Origin: Bacillota bacterium | Lineage (GTDB): Bacteria > Bacillota > Clostridia > Lachnospirales > Lachnospiraceae | Assembly: GCA_023408815.1 (NCBI GenBank) | Contig: JAEYJO010000056.1 | Location: forward strand, 1 to 44,133 | Length of the DNA: 44,133 bases | Direction: 5' to 3' | Shown: piece after piece, positions 24,935-33,364 of the stretch | Position numbering within the stretch: the first letter of the stretch is position 1 | Layout: every line of letters starts with the position of its first letter | Notes under the pieces: generated by a model | Seen by the model: the letters and a program-made list of their open reading frames with translations, nothing else | Told to the model about the DNA's origin: nothing | Database searches by the model: none | Translations under genes and position numbers: made by a program

Positions 24935-24953
24935 ATGAGTGTGCCTTACTCAT
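24935..24953 (-). repeat. 19-nt palindromic repeat, copy 3 of 3
   Basis: ATGAGTGTGCCTTACTCAT, overlapping the last base of the stop codon of the ABC ATPase gene. On the minus strand it reads MSKAHS followed by TAA. Confidence 0.75.
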
Positions 24954-25675
24954 TATAGCACCTTTGACAGAAATTCCTGCAGTCTCGGACTCTTCGGATG
25001 ATTGAAAAATTCCTGAGGTGTGTTTTCTTCCATTATAACTCCTTCATCCATGAAAAGTACCTTCGTACCTACTTCTCTGGCAAAGCCCATCTCATGGGTC
25101 ACGACCACCATCGTCATCCCGCTGTCTGCCAGCCCCTTCATAACATCTAAAACCTCGCCGACCATCTCAGGGTCCAGTGCGGAGGTAGGCTCATCGAAAA
25201 GCATCACTCTCGGGTTCATTGCGAGAGAACGCACGATTGCCACTCTCTGCTTCTGTCCGCCCGAAAGTTGACTGGGATAGGCATCCGCCTTTTCCGTTAA
25301 TCCGACTCTCTCCAAGAGCTTCAGCGCATTCTCCGAGGCTTCCTCCTTACCCATCATCCCCAGTTTAACAGGAGCAAGAGTAACGTTATTCATAATCGTC
25401 AGGTTATTGAACAGATTAAAATTCTGGAATACCATCCCCAGGTGTTGCCTGACTTTATCTATATCGGTCTTCGGGTCGGTAATATTAACTCCGTCCACCC
25501 ATATTTCTCCGCTGGTAGGAATCTCCAGCAGATTCATACAACGCAGGAAGGTACTTTTCCCGGAGCCGGACGGCCCGATAACCACAACCTTTTCTCCTTG
25601 GTGCACGTGATAATTTACTCCTCTTAACACGTGATTACTTTCAAATTTCTTATGCAGGTCCTTAACGATTATCAC
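24953..25675 (-). CDS. Polar amino-acid ABC transporter, ATP-binding protein
   Basis: A 240-residue ABC ATPase of the GlnQ/HisP type that powers amino-acid import. Walker A is GPSGSGKSTFLRC, the signature is LSGGQKQRVAIVRSLAMNP, Walker B is VMLFDEPTSALDPEMV and the switch His is in VVTHEMGFA. I chose a GTG start at 25675 (reading MIIVKDL) with AGGAGG ten bases upstream, overlapping the permease gene by 14 bases. It is the third gene of a binding protein-permease-ATPase operon. The substrate cannot be read from the ATPase. Confidence 0.92.
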   Translation of the reverse strand: MIIVKDLHKKFESNHVLRGVNYHVHQGEKVVVIGPSGSGKSTFLRCMNLLEIPTSGEIWVDGVNITDPKTDIDKVRQHLGMVFQNFNLFNNLTIMNNVTLAPVKLGMMGKEEASENALKLLERVGLTEKADAYPSQLSGGQKQRVAIVRSLAMNPRVMLFDEPTSALDPEMVGEVLDVMKGLADSGMTMVVVTHEMGFAREVGTKVLFMDEGVIMEENTPQEFFNHPKSPRLQEFLSKVL

Positions 25676-26363
25676 TTTTGCGCAGCCTCCTCTCAAATTT
25701 GGCGAGCAGAATTGTCAATATCTTGATTACGATGAAATAAATCACCGCTGCACCTATAAGAGGCATGAACGCTTCGTATGTTCTGGAAGCGATCTGATTG
25801 GCTGCCCTCGTCAAATCGGTCAGGCTCACATAGCCGACGATTGCCGTCTCCTTTAATAATACGATAAATTCGTTTCCGATTGGCGGAAGCACATTCTTTA
25901 CCGCCTGCGGAATGATGATGTATATCATCGTCCGCGCTTTTGATAAGCCGAGTGAACGGCCGGCTTCCATCTGCCCGTTATCCACGGCAAGGATTCCTGC
26001 GCGCACGATTTCCGCCACATAAGCGCCGCTGTTAATGCCGAAAGACAAAATCGCAACAATTATGCCATTCTTACTATTCGCCATTATGAGGAACCACATG
26101 ATCATCAGCTGGAGCACGGAGGGCGTTCCCCTGATGATATCTATATAAACATTGGCAATCACCGCCAATATCGATTTCTTTCCATTTCTTCTGACCGACA
26201 GCTTCATAAAAGCTAAAAGCGTACCGATAACCATACCTAATATCGCCGCAAAAAAGGCGATTTCCAACGTAACTCCCAATCCGTTCAAATATAATTTCCA
26301 CCGGTCTCCGGTGATAAATGCGGCCTCAAACATTGCGGAAGCCTTCTCGAACCATGCCTGCAT
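25662..26363 (-). CDS. Polar amino-acid ABC transporter, permease
   Basis: A 233-residue membrane protein of the HisM/GlnP type, with about five hydrophobic segments. The N-terminal LYLNGLGVTLEIAFFAAILG is characteristic. The RGTPSVLQLMIMWF loop and the EAA motif ESGRSLGLSKARTMIYI-like stretch (here MEAGRSLGLSKARTMIYI) that contacts the ATPase are present. It probably works as a homodimer because only one permease gene is present. It follows the binding-protein gene after a 128-base gap that holds a strong hairpin. Confidence 0.93.
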   Translation of the reverse strand: MQAWFEKASAMFEAAFITGDRWKLYLNGLGVTLEIAFFAAILGMVIGTLLAFMKLSVRRNGKKSILAVIANVYIDIIRGTPSVLQLMIMWFLIMANSKNGIIVAILSFGINSGAYVAEIVRAGILAVDNGQMEAGRSLGLSKARTMIYIIIPQAVKNVLPPIGNEFIVLLKETAIVGYVSLTDLTRAANQIASRTYEAFMPLIGAAVIYFIVIKILTILLAKFERRLRKSDNR

Positions 26364-26429
26364 ATCTTCTCTTTATCCTTTCCTATCGGATATTTTCCCA
26401 GTACCCCTTAACCTACTCTATATTTTAAT

Positions 26430-26456
26430 GAGGATAGCGGGTATTCCGCTATCCTC
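26430..26456 (-). other. Strong hairpin between binding-protein and permease genes
   Basis: GAGGATAGCGG (26430-26440) and CCGCTATCCTC (26446-26456) form an 11-bp perfect stem with a five-base loop, without a clean T-run. Such elements usually protect the upstream binding-protein mRNA or partly terminate, giving more binding protein than membrane components. Confidence 0.75.
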
Positions 26457-26491
26457 CAAATCATACAACATCTGCCATCCTATCCGGTACA

Positions 26492-27373
26492 TTAGTTCTC
26501 TTCTATGTACTGGCTTACTAAGGAATCGAAGGTGCCGTCGTCAATCAATTCCTGCAATGCATTATTGATCTGCTCTACTAAAACGGTATCTCCCTTCGGC
26601 ATCGCAATCGCATAATCCTCTGCTTCAAAGCCGAACTGCACCCCGTCCACTGCCGTTACCTGACCTTCGAATTTGGATTCAAATACCATGGCGGGATTCT
26701 TATCGATGATAACGCAGTCAAGTCTTCCGTTAATCAAATCATTGACAGCGTCCACTGCCTTGTTATATTGGGAAACCGTAGCATCCTCAATTTCCTCTGC
26801 AATGAAATCGCCGGTAGTTCCAAGCTGTACGCCAATCGCCTTACCCTTTAAATCATCCGCAGTTGCGATTGCTGAGCCTTCCGGCAAAATCACATACTGA
26901 ACGGCAGTATAATAAGGATTGGAAAAATCCACACTGGCTTTTCTCTCTTCTGTTACCGTCATGCCTGCGATAGATACATCTATCTTGCTTCCGATGGAAG
27001 AAACAAGGGAAGCGAATTCCATATTGTCAACCTGAACCGTAACGCCCAGCTTCTCACCGATTGCCTTAATCAACGCAATATCGAAACCATCCGGTTCTCC
27101 GGCATCATTCACATACTCGAAGGGCGGGAACTCTGCATTCGTACCTACATTTAGCACTCCGTCCGCTAGAGCTTCGGACACTGCTGCTGTTTCCTCTGCG
27201 GAAGTCTCCTCCTGCGCTGTTTCCTCTGCGGGAGTTTCCTCCTGTGCTGTTTCTGCTGCCTGCTCGGTCTGTGCCGTTTCTTCCGGAGCCGCTTCCTGCG
27301 CCGTACTTCCGCATGCGGTCAAAAGGGACATACTAAGTACTGCTGCCATCATTGCTGCTAACCATTTTTTCAT
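26492..27373 (-). CDS. Polar amino-acid ABC transporter, substrate-binding lipoprotein
   Basis: A 293-residue solute-binding protein. The N-terminus is a lipoprotein signal, MKKWLAAMMAAVLSMSLLTACGS, with cleavage before Cys21. An acidic low-complexity linker of repeated AQEET/AEET units follows at about 25-65, probably a spacer from the membrane. The family 3 binding domain starts at LNVGTNAEFPPFEYV, with GFDIALIKAIGEKLGV and later IAGMTVTEERKASVDFSNPY. It would deliver a polar amino acid to the permease; glutamine, cystine or arginine-type ligands cannot be separated by eye. It is the first gene of the operon, with a clear promoter 70 bases upstream. Confidence 0.93.
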   Translation of the reverse strand: MKKWLAAMMAAVLSMSLLTACGSTAQEAAPEETAQTEQAAETAQEETPAEETAQEETSAEETAAVSEALADGVLNVGTNAEFPPFEYVNDAGEPDGFDIALIKAIGEKLGVTVQVDNMEFASLVSSIGSKIDVSIAGMTVTEERKASVDFSNPYYTAVQYVILPEGSAIATADDLKGKAIGVQLGTTGDFIAEEIEDATVSQYNKAVDAVNDLINGRLDCVIIDKNPAMVFESKFEGQVTAVDGVQFGFEAEDYAIAMPKGDTVLVEQINNALQELIDDGTFDSLVSQYIEEN

Positions 27374-27444
27374 AATATAACCTCACCTTTCCCGTAGCAC
27401 GCAGACTCCTCACTGCGGCTACAATTTCACTTTAACTATACGTC

Positions 27445-27473
27445 AGCATAGCATGTTCACTCTTTAAAATCAA
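27445..27473 (-). promoter_or_regulatory. Promoter of the amino-acid transporter operon
   Basis: On the minus strand TTGATT (27473-27468), a 17-base spacer and TATGCT (27450-27445). The leader contains a GTAGC/GCTAC plus CGCAG/CTGCG hairpin of unknown role. Confidence 0.7.
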
Positions 27474-27509
27474 TAATTAATATGCGTATTTTTTGATTTT
27501 TTTGCATCT

Positions 27510-29750
27510 TTATACATAGGTTGGCAGCCTGAGAGGTATTTCCTCATCAATCCAGACAGAAATCCGCTTCCCTCCTGCTGTAACGAGCAGTTCCTTGCCT
27601 TTATTCCTTTTGGTAAACAGCTGTCCCGGTCTGAGGCTGTACTGTCCGGTATTGGATTGCTCCAAAATCATGAGGGGAATGGTTACTTCAAAGCCCTCTT
27701 CTTTCTTTTTCACGAGGCAGCTTCCTGCATAGCGCATTTTTCCCTCTCCATCGCTGTGATATATCCTGACTGTTCCCATAAGAAGGTACATCAGCCATAG
27801 GATTCCTGCAGTGCCCGCCACACTTCCCAAAGTGAATGCTGCCGCTTTTATAACTGGCACGCCGGTATTTTTATCCTTTATTGTCTGAATTTCTTTTTCC
27901 TCCTCTTCGGGCGCAGCGGCAAGAGATTCCTGTTTTATAATTTCTGCCCTTTTTTGGATCTTTGGAAGTTCCTTCGTTAAAGACTTTGTATGCTTTTCCT
28001 CTTTAGGAGGCTCTTTCTTTTTTATTGCTGTGTTAGAGGACTTGGATGTTTTCTGCCCGGGGATTTCAGCAAGTCTTATTTCCGTATGAGGCTCTACCTT
28101 TTCTTTACTATCTGCACCGTTTGCATCATTATTACTGTCACCGCCGTGATTGTTTTCACTATTTTCTCCCTCATTGCCTTGTTCCGTTTCCTCTTTCGGC
28201 TCCTCCGGCAAAGGGTCCTCCGATTTGTTCTTTTCGATTATAAGCACTTTTTTCGAAATATTCCCGCAGGCATCCCGAACTGCTGCTGTAAGGCTCCTTT
28301 CTTCGCCATTCTCTTTCTTATCCTCTCCGCTTATCTCATTCTCATACGCAGCACTCCACGTTTTCCCGCCGTCATAAGAATACGCCTCATCTGCCAGGCC
28401 GCTCCCTTCGCTTCCGTCCGGCTGTAAATCCTTCGCGCTTATTCTTACTACATTAGTTTCGCTGTCATAACAGGCACTTTCTATGATGGGAGCCGTAATA
28501 TCTATTCTTTCTATATGTATGGACAAGCTAAGCTCCGAAGGATCGATGTCCTCATTGCGTGCCTGCAGCCTGACCGTATAGTCACCATTTTCTCTTACTG
28601 CTATGGAAATGCCTTCGTCCAGCTTCACTCCGTTCTTTTCCCATAAGAACCGAGGTTCCTTCCACTGAAGAAAGCCTTCTTCTCCCAGCTCCATGCAGGA
28701 TGCTTCCAATTTCTTCGGTTCTGTGGTCCAGCCGCTTCTGCTGTTTATAATGGATAGAAACGCATAGGCAGTTTCTTCCTCCATACCGCAGTTCTTTACA
28801 TAATGCTCTATGGTATCCTCTGTCTTTTTACAGCCAAGGGCATAGGAATCTATGCTCTTCTCATCCTTTCCACAGCTTTTTTTATAGGAGTCTATACTTT
28901 TTCCCGTCTTTCCACAGCTGTTCTGATAGCTTTCCACCGTCGATTCCGTTTTGCTGCATCCTAAAGTCCACGAGTCTACCGTCTGCGCCGTCTTGTTGCA
29001 GGCCAACCGGTAACCCTCTATTGTACTCTCGTTTTTGCTGCACAACACTCTCTGATAACTATGGGACTTATTGAAGTGCTGGCAGGTCCAGCACATGTAA
29101 TGGGTTGTGCTGGTGATTCCCTCTCCGCATGAGGAATGTCTGTAATTTCCGCTTATTTCCGCAAACTGCGTATTTCCGTGATGGCTGCAGTAGTCGTTCT
29201 GTGTCCGAAGAACTTGCTGATTTCCCACAAAGGTCATCGTACATTCCTCCGTAGCATAGCATGTACCGGTATGCTGATGATATACCGGTCCATAACATGC
29301 TCCGCCGTTTCCTTCATTGCCGGAATGTATGTGGTAGGCGGGAATGCTATAGCAGCCTCCTCCTGAAGCAGCCGTTCCGCTATGTACATGCTTTACCGGC
29401 GTAGTATAGCACGCCCCTCCGGTCTGAGGGCTGCCGCTGTGAATGTGAAAAACTGCTTCCTTGTAACAGCCTCCTTCCGCCGTGATGCCCCCCGTATGTA
29501 CATGAAAGACGGGAACAGTATAACACCCCCCTTCTGCTGCGGCACTTCCCGCATGCACATGGCTTACTGCCTCCCTGTAACAACCGGTTCCCTCCTTAGC
29601 ATCTCCTGTGTGTATATGATGGATTTCCTTTGTAACCCTTTCCTTCTCCTCCGCTCTTACCTGAACCGGTAAAGCGCATAGCAACACTGCTGCAAAAAAG
29701 CATGTATTGATTCCTAACTTTATGAATCTTAATCTTATATATCTTTTCAT
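27510..29750 (-). CDS. Secreted, membrane-anchored protein with His-x-His and Cys repeat arrays
   Basis: A 746-residue protein I cannot assign to a named family. A signal peptide ends at VRA near residue 33. Residues 44-166 hold seven HxH units (H45, 64, 83, 102, 121, 140, 158) spaced 19, 19, 19, 19, 19 and 18 residues, each followed by a GG(A/x)CY motif. After a CWTC segment near 220, seven cysteines (237, 251, 265, 279, 293, 307, 321) recur exactly every 14 residues in C-x-K-T-type units. Residues about 340-510 look like Ig-type domains, then comes a Glu/Ser/Asn-rich linker, a membrane segment at about 632-659 and an 87-residue basic cytoplasmic tail. The His/Cys arrays suggest metal binding or disulfide-linked repeats; this is inference. 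An ATG three codons upstream, closer to AGGAGG, is an alternative start. No terminator is evident behind it. Confidence 0.8.
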   Translation of the reverse strand: MKRYIRLRFIKLGINTCFFAAVLLCALPVQVRAEEKERVTKEIHHIHTGDAKEGTGCYREAVSHVHAGSAAAEGGCYTVPVFHVHTGGITAEGGCYKEAVFHIHSGSPQTGGACYTTPVKHVHSGTAASGGGCYSIPAYHIHSGNEGNGGACYGPVYHQHTGTCYATEECTMTFVGNQQVLRTQNDYCSHHGNTQFAEISGNYRHSSCGEGITSTTHYMCWTCQHFNKSHSYQRVLCSKNESTIEGYRLACNKTAQTVDSWTLGCSKTESTVESYQNSCGKTGKSIDSYKKSCGKDEKSIDSYALGCKKTEDTIEHYVKNCGMEEETAYAFLSIINSRSGWTTEPKKLEASCMELGEEGFLQWKEPRFLWEKNGVKLDEGISIAVRENGDYTVRLQARNEDIDPSELSLSIHIERIDITAPIIESACYDSETNVVRISAKDLQPDGSEGSGLADEAYSYDGGKTWSAAYENEISGEDKKENGEERSLTAAVRDACGNISKKVLIIEKNKSEDPLPEEPKEETEQGNEGENSENNHGGDSNNDANGADSKEKVEPHTEIRLAEIPGQKTSKSSNTAIKKKEPPKEEKHTKSLTKELPKIQKRAEIIKQESLAAAPEEEEKEIQTIKDKNTGVPVIKAAAFTLGSVAGTAGILWLMYLLMGTVRIYHSDGEGKMRYAGSCLVKKKEEGFEVTIPLMILEQSNTGQYSLRPGQLFTKRNKGKELLVTAGGKRISVWIDEEIPLRLPTYV

Positions 29751-29802
29751 AGTATTCATTTCCTCCTGAGCCGCATCGGCTTATTTCTATAATTACAGGC
29801 GC

Positions 29803-29844
29803 AAAAAACCTATCTACAGGAGTCGATTTCCCAATAGATAGGTT
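29803..29844 (-). terminator. Terminator or attenuator before the repeat-protein gene
   Basis: AACCTATCTA (29807-29816) pairs with TAGATAGGTT (29835-29844); on the minus strand TTTTTT follows. It ends the acyltransferase transcript or attenuates the next gene 53 bases on. I matched the 18-base loop and the sequence before it to no riboswitch class I know. Confidence 0.7.
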
Positions 29845-29934
29845 CACAATGTTTATAATTTGTCCCGCACATAGTTATAGAACAAATATAACACAGTATG
29901 CAGTCCACCGTCTACTAAAACATAAATAAATATT

Positions 29935-30768
29935 TTACCTTGTCAATCGATGGTATCCCTTTTGAGATACCTTGCCAATCAATAACGGTATCACAATTCC
30001 CGCCGCCATATAAATCCATTTGCTCACATCTATACCATCCAATAGGTAAATATAATTAACGTCCGTTAAAAATGCCGCCTTATCGAAATCCACACACCAC
30101 GGCGTGAACAAGGACAGCGCAAAGAACGCCTCTTTTACCAGAAAGAATGCCAAAATGTGGTGCATCATAATCCCATAGGTATTTTCTCCGATTTGCCGGA
30201 TCCCCCTAAGTTCCGGTAGCAGGGACGACAGAATCTTTGATACCCGCAGCCAGAACGCAATACCTGTGACCATCGTCACAAAAGGAACGACCGGTCCGTT
30301 GGCGAAGCTCGCGCACCATACCGTGCTATAGGCTAATCCCGCGCAGGAGAACACCACAACAAGCTGTACAATGAATAAAACAGAAAAGTAAATGCCACTT
30401 GGCAGCGTATCCTTCCGTTCCAGCTTTTTCTTATACAACTGCCCCAGTTCAAAGGCCGGAAGCATGAGCATGAAAAGGATTCTTCCCGGAAATTTATAAT
30501 ATCCCCAGACATGCCCCCCGATGGCAAACCATACCGTCAGGATTCCTGTCAGAAGAACCGCGGCCATAATCAAATATTCCCTGTTAAGCCGTAAAGCGGT
30601 AAGAACTCTGCGCATGCAGACATTGATGACCTCCACAAGAAACAGCGCAGGGACGAACCATGCCGGAAAATTATAACCGAACTGATGTCCGGTCAGAAAG
30701 GGATCGAGAAAAAGCGTCTTAAAGCTGATTCCGTCTCCGATAATAAACCCGAAATACTTTTTCTCCAT
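29935..30768 (-). CDS. Acyltransferase family 3 membrane protein, N-terminally truncated
   Basis: An integral membrane protein of 277 residues matching the second part of OafA/NodX-type acyltransferases (Acyltransferase 3). The segment YNFPAWFVPALFLVEVIN corresponds to the conserved mid-domain motif, usually near residue 130-160, and QIGENTYGIMMHHI to the late conserved helix. The N-terminal helices with the catalytic His (YLDYLRG...LGH pattern) are missing. The sequence upstream is the end of the EAL gene, so they are not simply in another frame. The ATG at 30768 follows GGGGGAAGAGGG; an in-frame TTG 18 codons earlier is possible. Probably a non-functional remnant, although the remaining frame is intact. 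Confidence 0.6.
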   Translation of the reverse strand: MEKKYFGFIIGDGISFKTLFLDPFLTGHQFGYNFPAWFVPALFLVEVINVCMRRVLTALRLNREYLIMAAVLLTGILTVWFAIGGHVWGYYKFPGRILFMLMLPAFELGQLYKKKLERKDTLPSGIYFSVLFIVQLVVVFSCAGLAYSTVWCASFANGPVVPFVTMVTGIAFWLRVSKILSSLLPELRGIRQIGENTYGIMMHHILAFFLVKEAFFALSLFTPWCVDFDKAAFLTDVNYIYLLDGIDVSKWIYMAAGIVIPLLIGKVSQKGYHRLTR

Positions 30769-30848
30769 CCCTCTTCCCCCGATTTTATAGATTGGCCACA
30801 ACATTATTTCTTCGAAAAACAATCGCTTACAGCCAAGAAAACAGGTTG

Positions 30849-33062
30849 CTAATTTAACAGCCTCTCAAACTCCTCTTCCGGCATCGGCTTAGCGAAATAA
30901 AAGCCCTGAATGGTGTTGCAGCCCAGTTTCCTAAGGAATTCATACTGTTCCTCAGTTTCTACCCCCTCCGCCGTTACTTCCATATGAAGAGCCTGTGCCA
31001 GCTCGATAACGCTGGTAATGATTTTCTGCCCCTTAGGATCATCGAAATCATCCACAAAGCTTTTATCCAGCTTTAAGACATCGATAGAAATGGATTTTAG
31101 CATCATAAGAGAGGAGTAACCCGTACCGAAATCGTCCATGAGTATGCGAAACCCCATCGCATGCAGTCTGTCAATGATCTGGCATAACGCTTCCTGATTT
31201 TCAAAGATAGCGCTTTCCGTCAGCTCAAGCTGCATATACTTCGCAGGCACCTTTGCCTCCTCCACCATCTGCACGTATTCCTCGATAAAGCTGTCGTTGT
31301 ACAGATGCCTTCTGGAAAGGTTCACGGAAACAGGAACCACCTCTTTGCCTGCCTCCAGCCATTCCTTCTGCTTTTTACATACCTCCGCGAATATATATTT
31401 GTCCAGATAGCTGATGAAGCCTTTCTTTTCCGCCAGGGGTATGAATTTGCCCGGCATAACGGTAGAACCGTCCGCCTTCCGCCACCGCACCAGGGCCTCG
31501 GCTCCTACGAGTTTTTTCGTCGTCACACTGTACTTAGGCTGATAATAGACAATGAATTCCTCATGCTGCAGAGCAAACTTCATTTGGTCCTCCAACAGCT
31601 TCTCCTGAAGCATCCTTTGCCTGAAATCATCGTCATAAAAAGCATACTGCACATCGTCCTGCCCTTTTATAGAGGAATGAGCCATGGTCGCATAGTTCAT
31701 CATGTGCTGAATATCCTCGGTCTTGTCTTTCACGATATAAATGCCGAAGGAAACCTTCAGTATATAATCGTTTATCGTATCGGGATAGTTTTTCTGCAGA
31801 GCATCTAAAAATCCCTTAATGCGCCCGTCCAGTTCTTCTCTGCTGTCGAAGTACCAAAGTGCCACGAACTTGTCAGCTATACGCCTCGCATAAATTTCAT
31901 TTTCCTTGCTGTACCTTTTACACATCTGCCATATATAGCGTAAGGTATCATTCCCTTCCTCATAGCCGAACAGCTCGTTGATTATCTTGAACTGATCCAC
32001 GTCCATTACGATATACGCCGTATTGGTGTCCGCCTCCTTCAATCGTTTCTTGGCTTCCGCACTAAAGCGCGCAAAGGAATATCCCCCGGTCACATTGTCC
32101 ACATACAGAATATTGGACAGCTCCTTTTTCTTCTTCTGCTCCGTCTTTATGATATAGAATATGAAGGAGGCAAAGATAGCACCCAACACCCCGCAAAGGG
32201 CATAAGTAAGAAGCATAATGAAATCTCTGGTGGAGTCCATCACACCGGCGGGAACCACGTTCAGAACATACCAGTTCTTAATCTGAAGCGGCGAATAATA
32301 CATATACTTATCTATTTTATTATGAAACCGGATATATCCGCGTTCCTGGTTTTCCAGATCCGCGTGCATCTCATCCACCGCTTCCGCATTGGAACCGGAG
32401 GTTGCTCTTAATGCCTCATATATATTATCATATTCCTTAAATCCGGTAGAATTGGTGGTGTTCATTACAATATCGCCATTAGTTTCTATGATATAGGAAT
32501 ATCCTTCTCCATCGAAAATAGAAACAGAGAACAGATTCTGTATCTCGGCAATTCTATGCGTAGTGAAAACTACCGCGCATACACTTCCGTCCTCATAAAT
32601 CGGCATACTGAATACGACGATGTCCTCTCCGTTGTCCTTATCCTGAAGCCGTCCCGATATCCCCCTTTTTCCCTGCATACTATCCTTAAAAAATTCTCTG
32701 TCGCCCAGATTCAGATTCTTTTTATCCGTAGTATAAGCTTGTCCATCGGGCATAACGATTCCCATTCGTTTTACGGAATAGCGCTTAGCCACCTTCTCAA
32801 GCTCTGCAACCGCTTCTTCCGGATTAAAGCCGTTCCTTACGGAGAGCCTGTCAGACACCTCTTCCAGCAGAATGAATTCTCCCTCTACTTCCTTATTTAG
32901 TATGACCACACTCTGCTCGGATGTTTCTTTCAAAACTCCTATGATTTCATCGTTCAGTTCTTTTTCCAGTATATTCACATAAAACAGTAAGATACCGACC
33001 AAAACGCTGCAAAGGAATATGCCTATAAACAATCTCTTCCAAATCTTCACAAACTTTTTCAT
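30849..33062 (-). CDS. Cache-sensor c-di-GMP phosphodiesterase with degenerate GGDEF domain
   Basis: A 737-residue membrane signalling protein. A membrane helix at about 10-30 and a second at about 280-305 flank an extracellular dCache-type sensor. A GGDEF-fold domain follows (LYVDNVTGGYSFARF, IVMDVDQFKIINELFGYEEG), but the active motif reads IADKF instead of GGDEF, so it should not make c-di-GMP and may bind GTP. The C-terminal EAL domain is complete: EALVRW, VNLSRRHL, ELTESAIFE, DDFGTGYSSL, KLDKSFV, EGVETEEQ and QGFYFAKPM. The net activity should be c-di-GMP hydrolysis controlled by an external ligand. GGAGGAAA precedes the chosen ATG at 33062. Confidence 0.9.
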   Translation of the reverse strand: MKKFVKIWKRLFIGIFLCSVLVGILLFYVNILEKELNDEIIGVLKETSEQSVVILNKEVEGEFILLEEVSDRLSVRNGFNPEEAVAELEKVAKRYSVKRMGIVMPDGQAYTTDKKNLNLGDREFFKDSMQGKRGISGRLQDKDNGEDIVVFSMPIYEDGSVCAVVFTTHRIAEIQNLFSVSIFDGEGYSYIIETNGDIVMNTTNSTGFKEYDNIYEALRATSGSNAEAVDEMHADLENQERGYIRFHNKIDKYMYYSPLQIKNWYVLNVVPAGVMDSTRDFIMLLTYALCGVLGAIFASFIFYIIKTEQKKKKELSNILYVDNVTGGYSFARFSAEAKKRLKEADTNTAYIVMDVDQFKIINELFGYEEGNDTLRYIWQMCKRYSKENEIYARRIADKFVALWYFDSREELDGRIKGFLDALQKNYPDTINDYILKVSFGIYIVKDKTEDIQHMMNYATMAHSSIKGQDDVQYAFYDDDFRQRMLQEKLLEDQMKFALQHEEFIVYYQPKYSVTTKKLVGAEALVRWRKADGSTVMPGKFIPLAEKKGFISYLDKYIFAEVCKKQKEWLEAGKEVVPVSVNLSRRHLYNDSFIEEYVQMVEEAKVPAKYMQLELTESAIFENQEALCQIIDRLHAMGFRILMDDFGTGYSSLMMLKSISIDVLKLDKSFVDDFDDPKGQKIITSVIELAQALHMEVTAEGVETEEQYEFLRKLGCNTIQGFYFAKPMPEEEFERLLN

Positions 33063-33364
33063 ATGTAGTGTTTCCTCCGCACGGCGCCGGTTTTTTCTTC
33101 TATAATTCAGCTGCAATATTTACCATATTACCATACATTATCCCGCCATACAAGAATACAAAAAGGGGATATCGCTTGCATATATGCTATTCACTGAGGC
33201 CGGCCGGAAAAAATGAAGAGGTATCTCCTATATGGAAAATATGGACAAAAGCGCCATACCGTCACCCATTCCACGAACGTTATTTGAGAGTTCTCGCAGG
33301 AATCGGTTTCGTCGGGCGCTCCGTTCAAAGAGCAGGAGGACGCTGTCGCTTGTATGGCCTTCCA
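33063..33364. other. 302-base intergenic region, no gene recognised
   Basis: It lies between the deacetylase stop and the EAL gene. The part at 33190-33360 is GC-richer than typical spacers here and is open in one plus frame, but the translation resembles nothing I know. It may be decayed coding DNA. No clear terminator or promoter is seen. Confidence 0.4.

Noticed and set aside
27700..28430. Plus-strand frames opposite the repeat-protein gene (e.g. 145 codons at 27990)
   Set aside because: They are antisense shadows of the Glu/Lys-rich linker coding region, giving Phe/Leu-rich translations without starts or motifs.
29820..29900. Possible c-di-GMP or other riboswitch ahead of the repeat-protein gene
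   Set aside because: A terminator-like hairpin is present, but none of the conserved bases of the c-di-GMP classes or other riboswitches I know are visible upstream.
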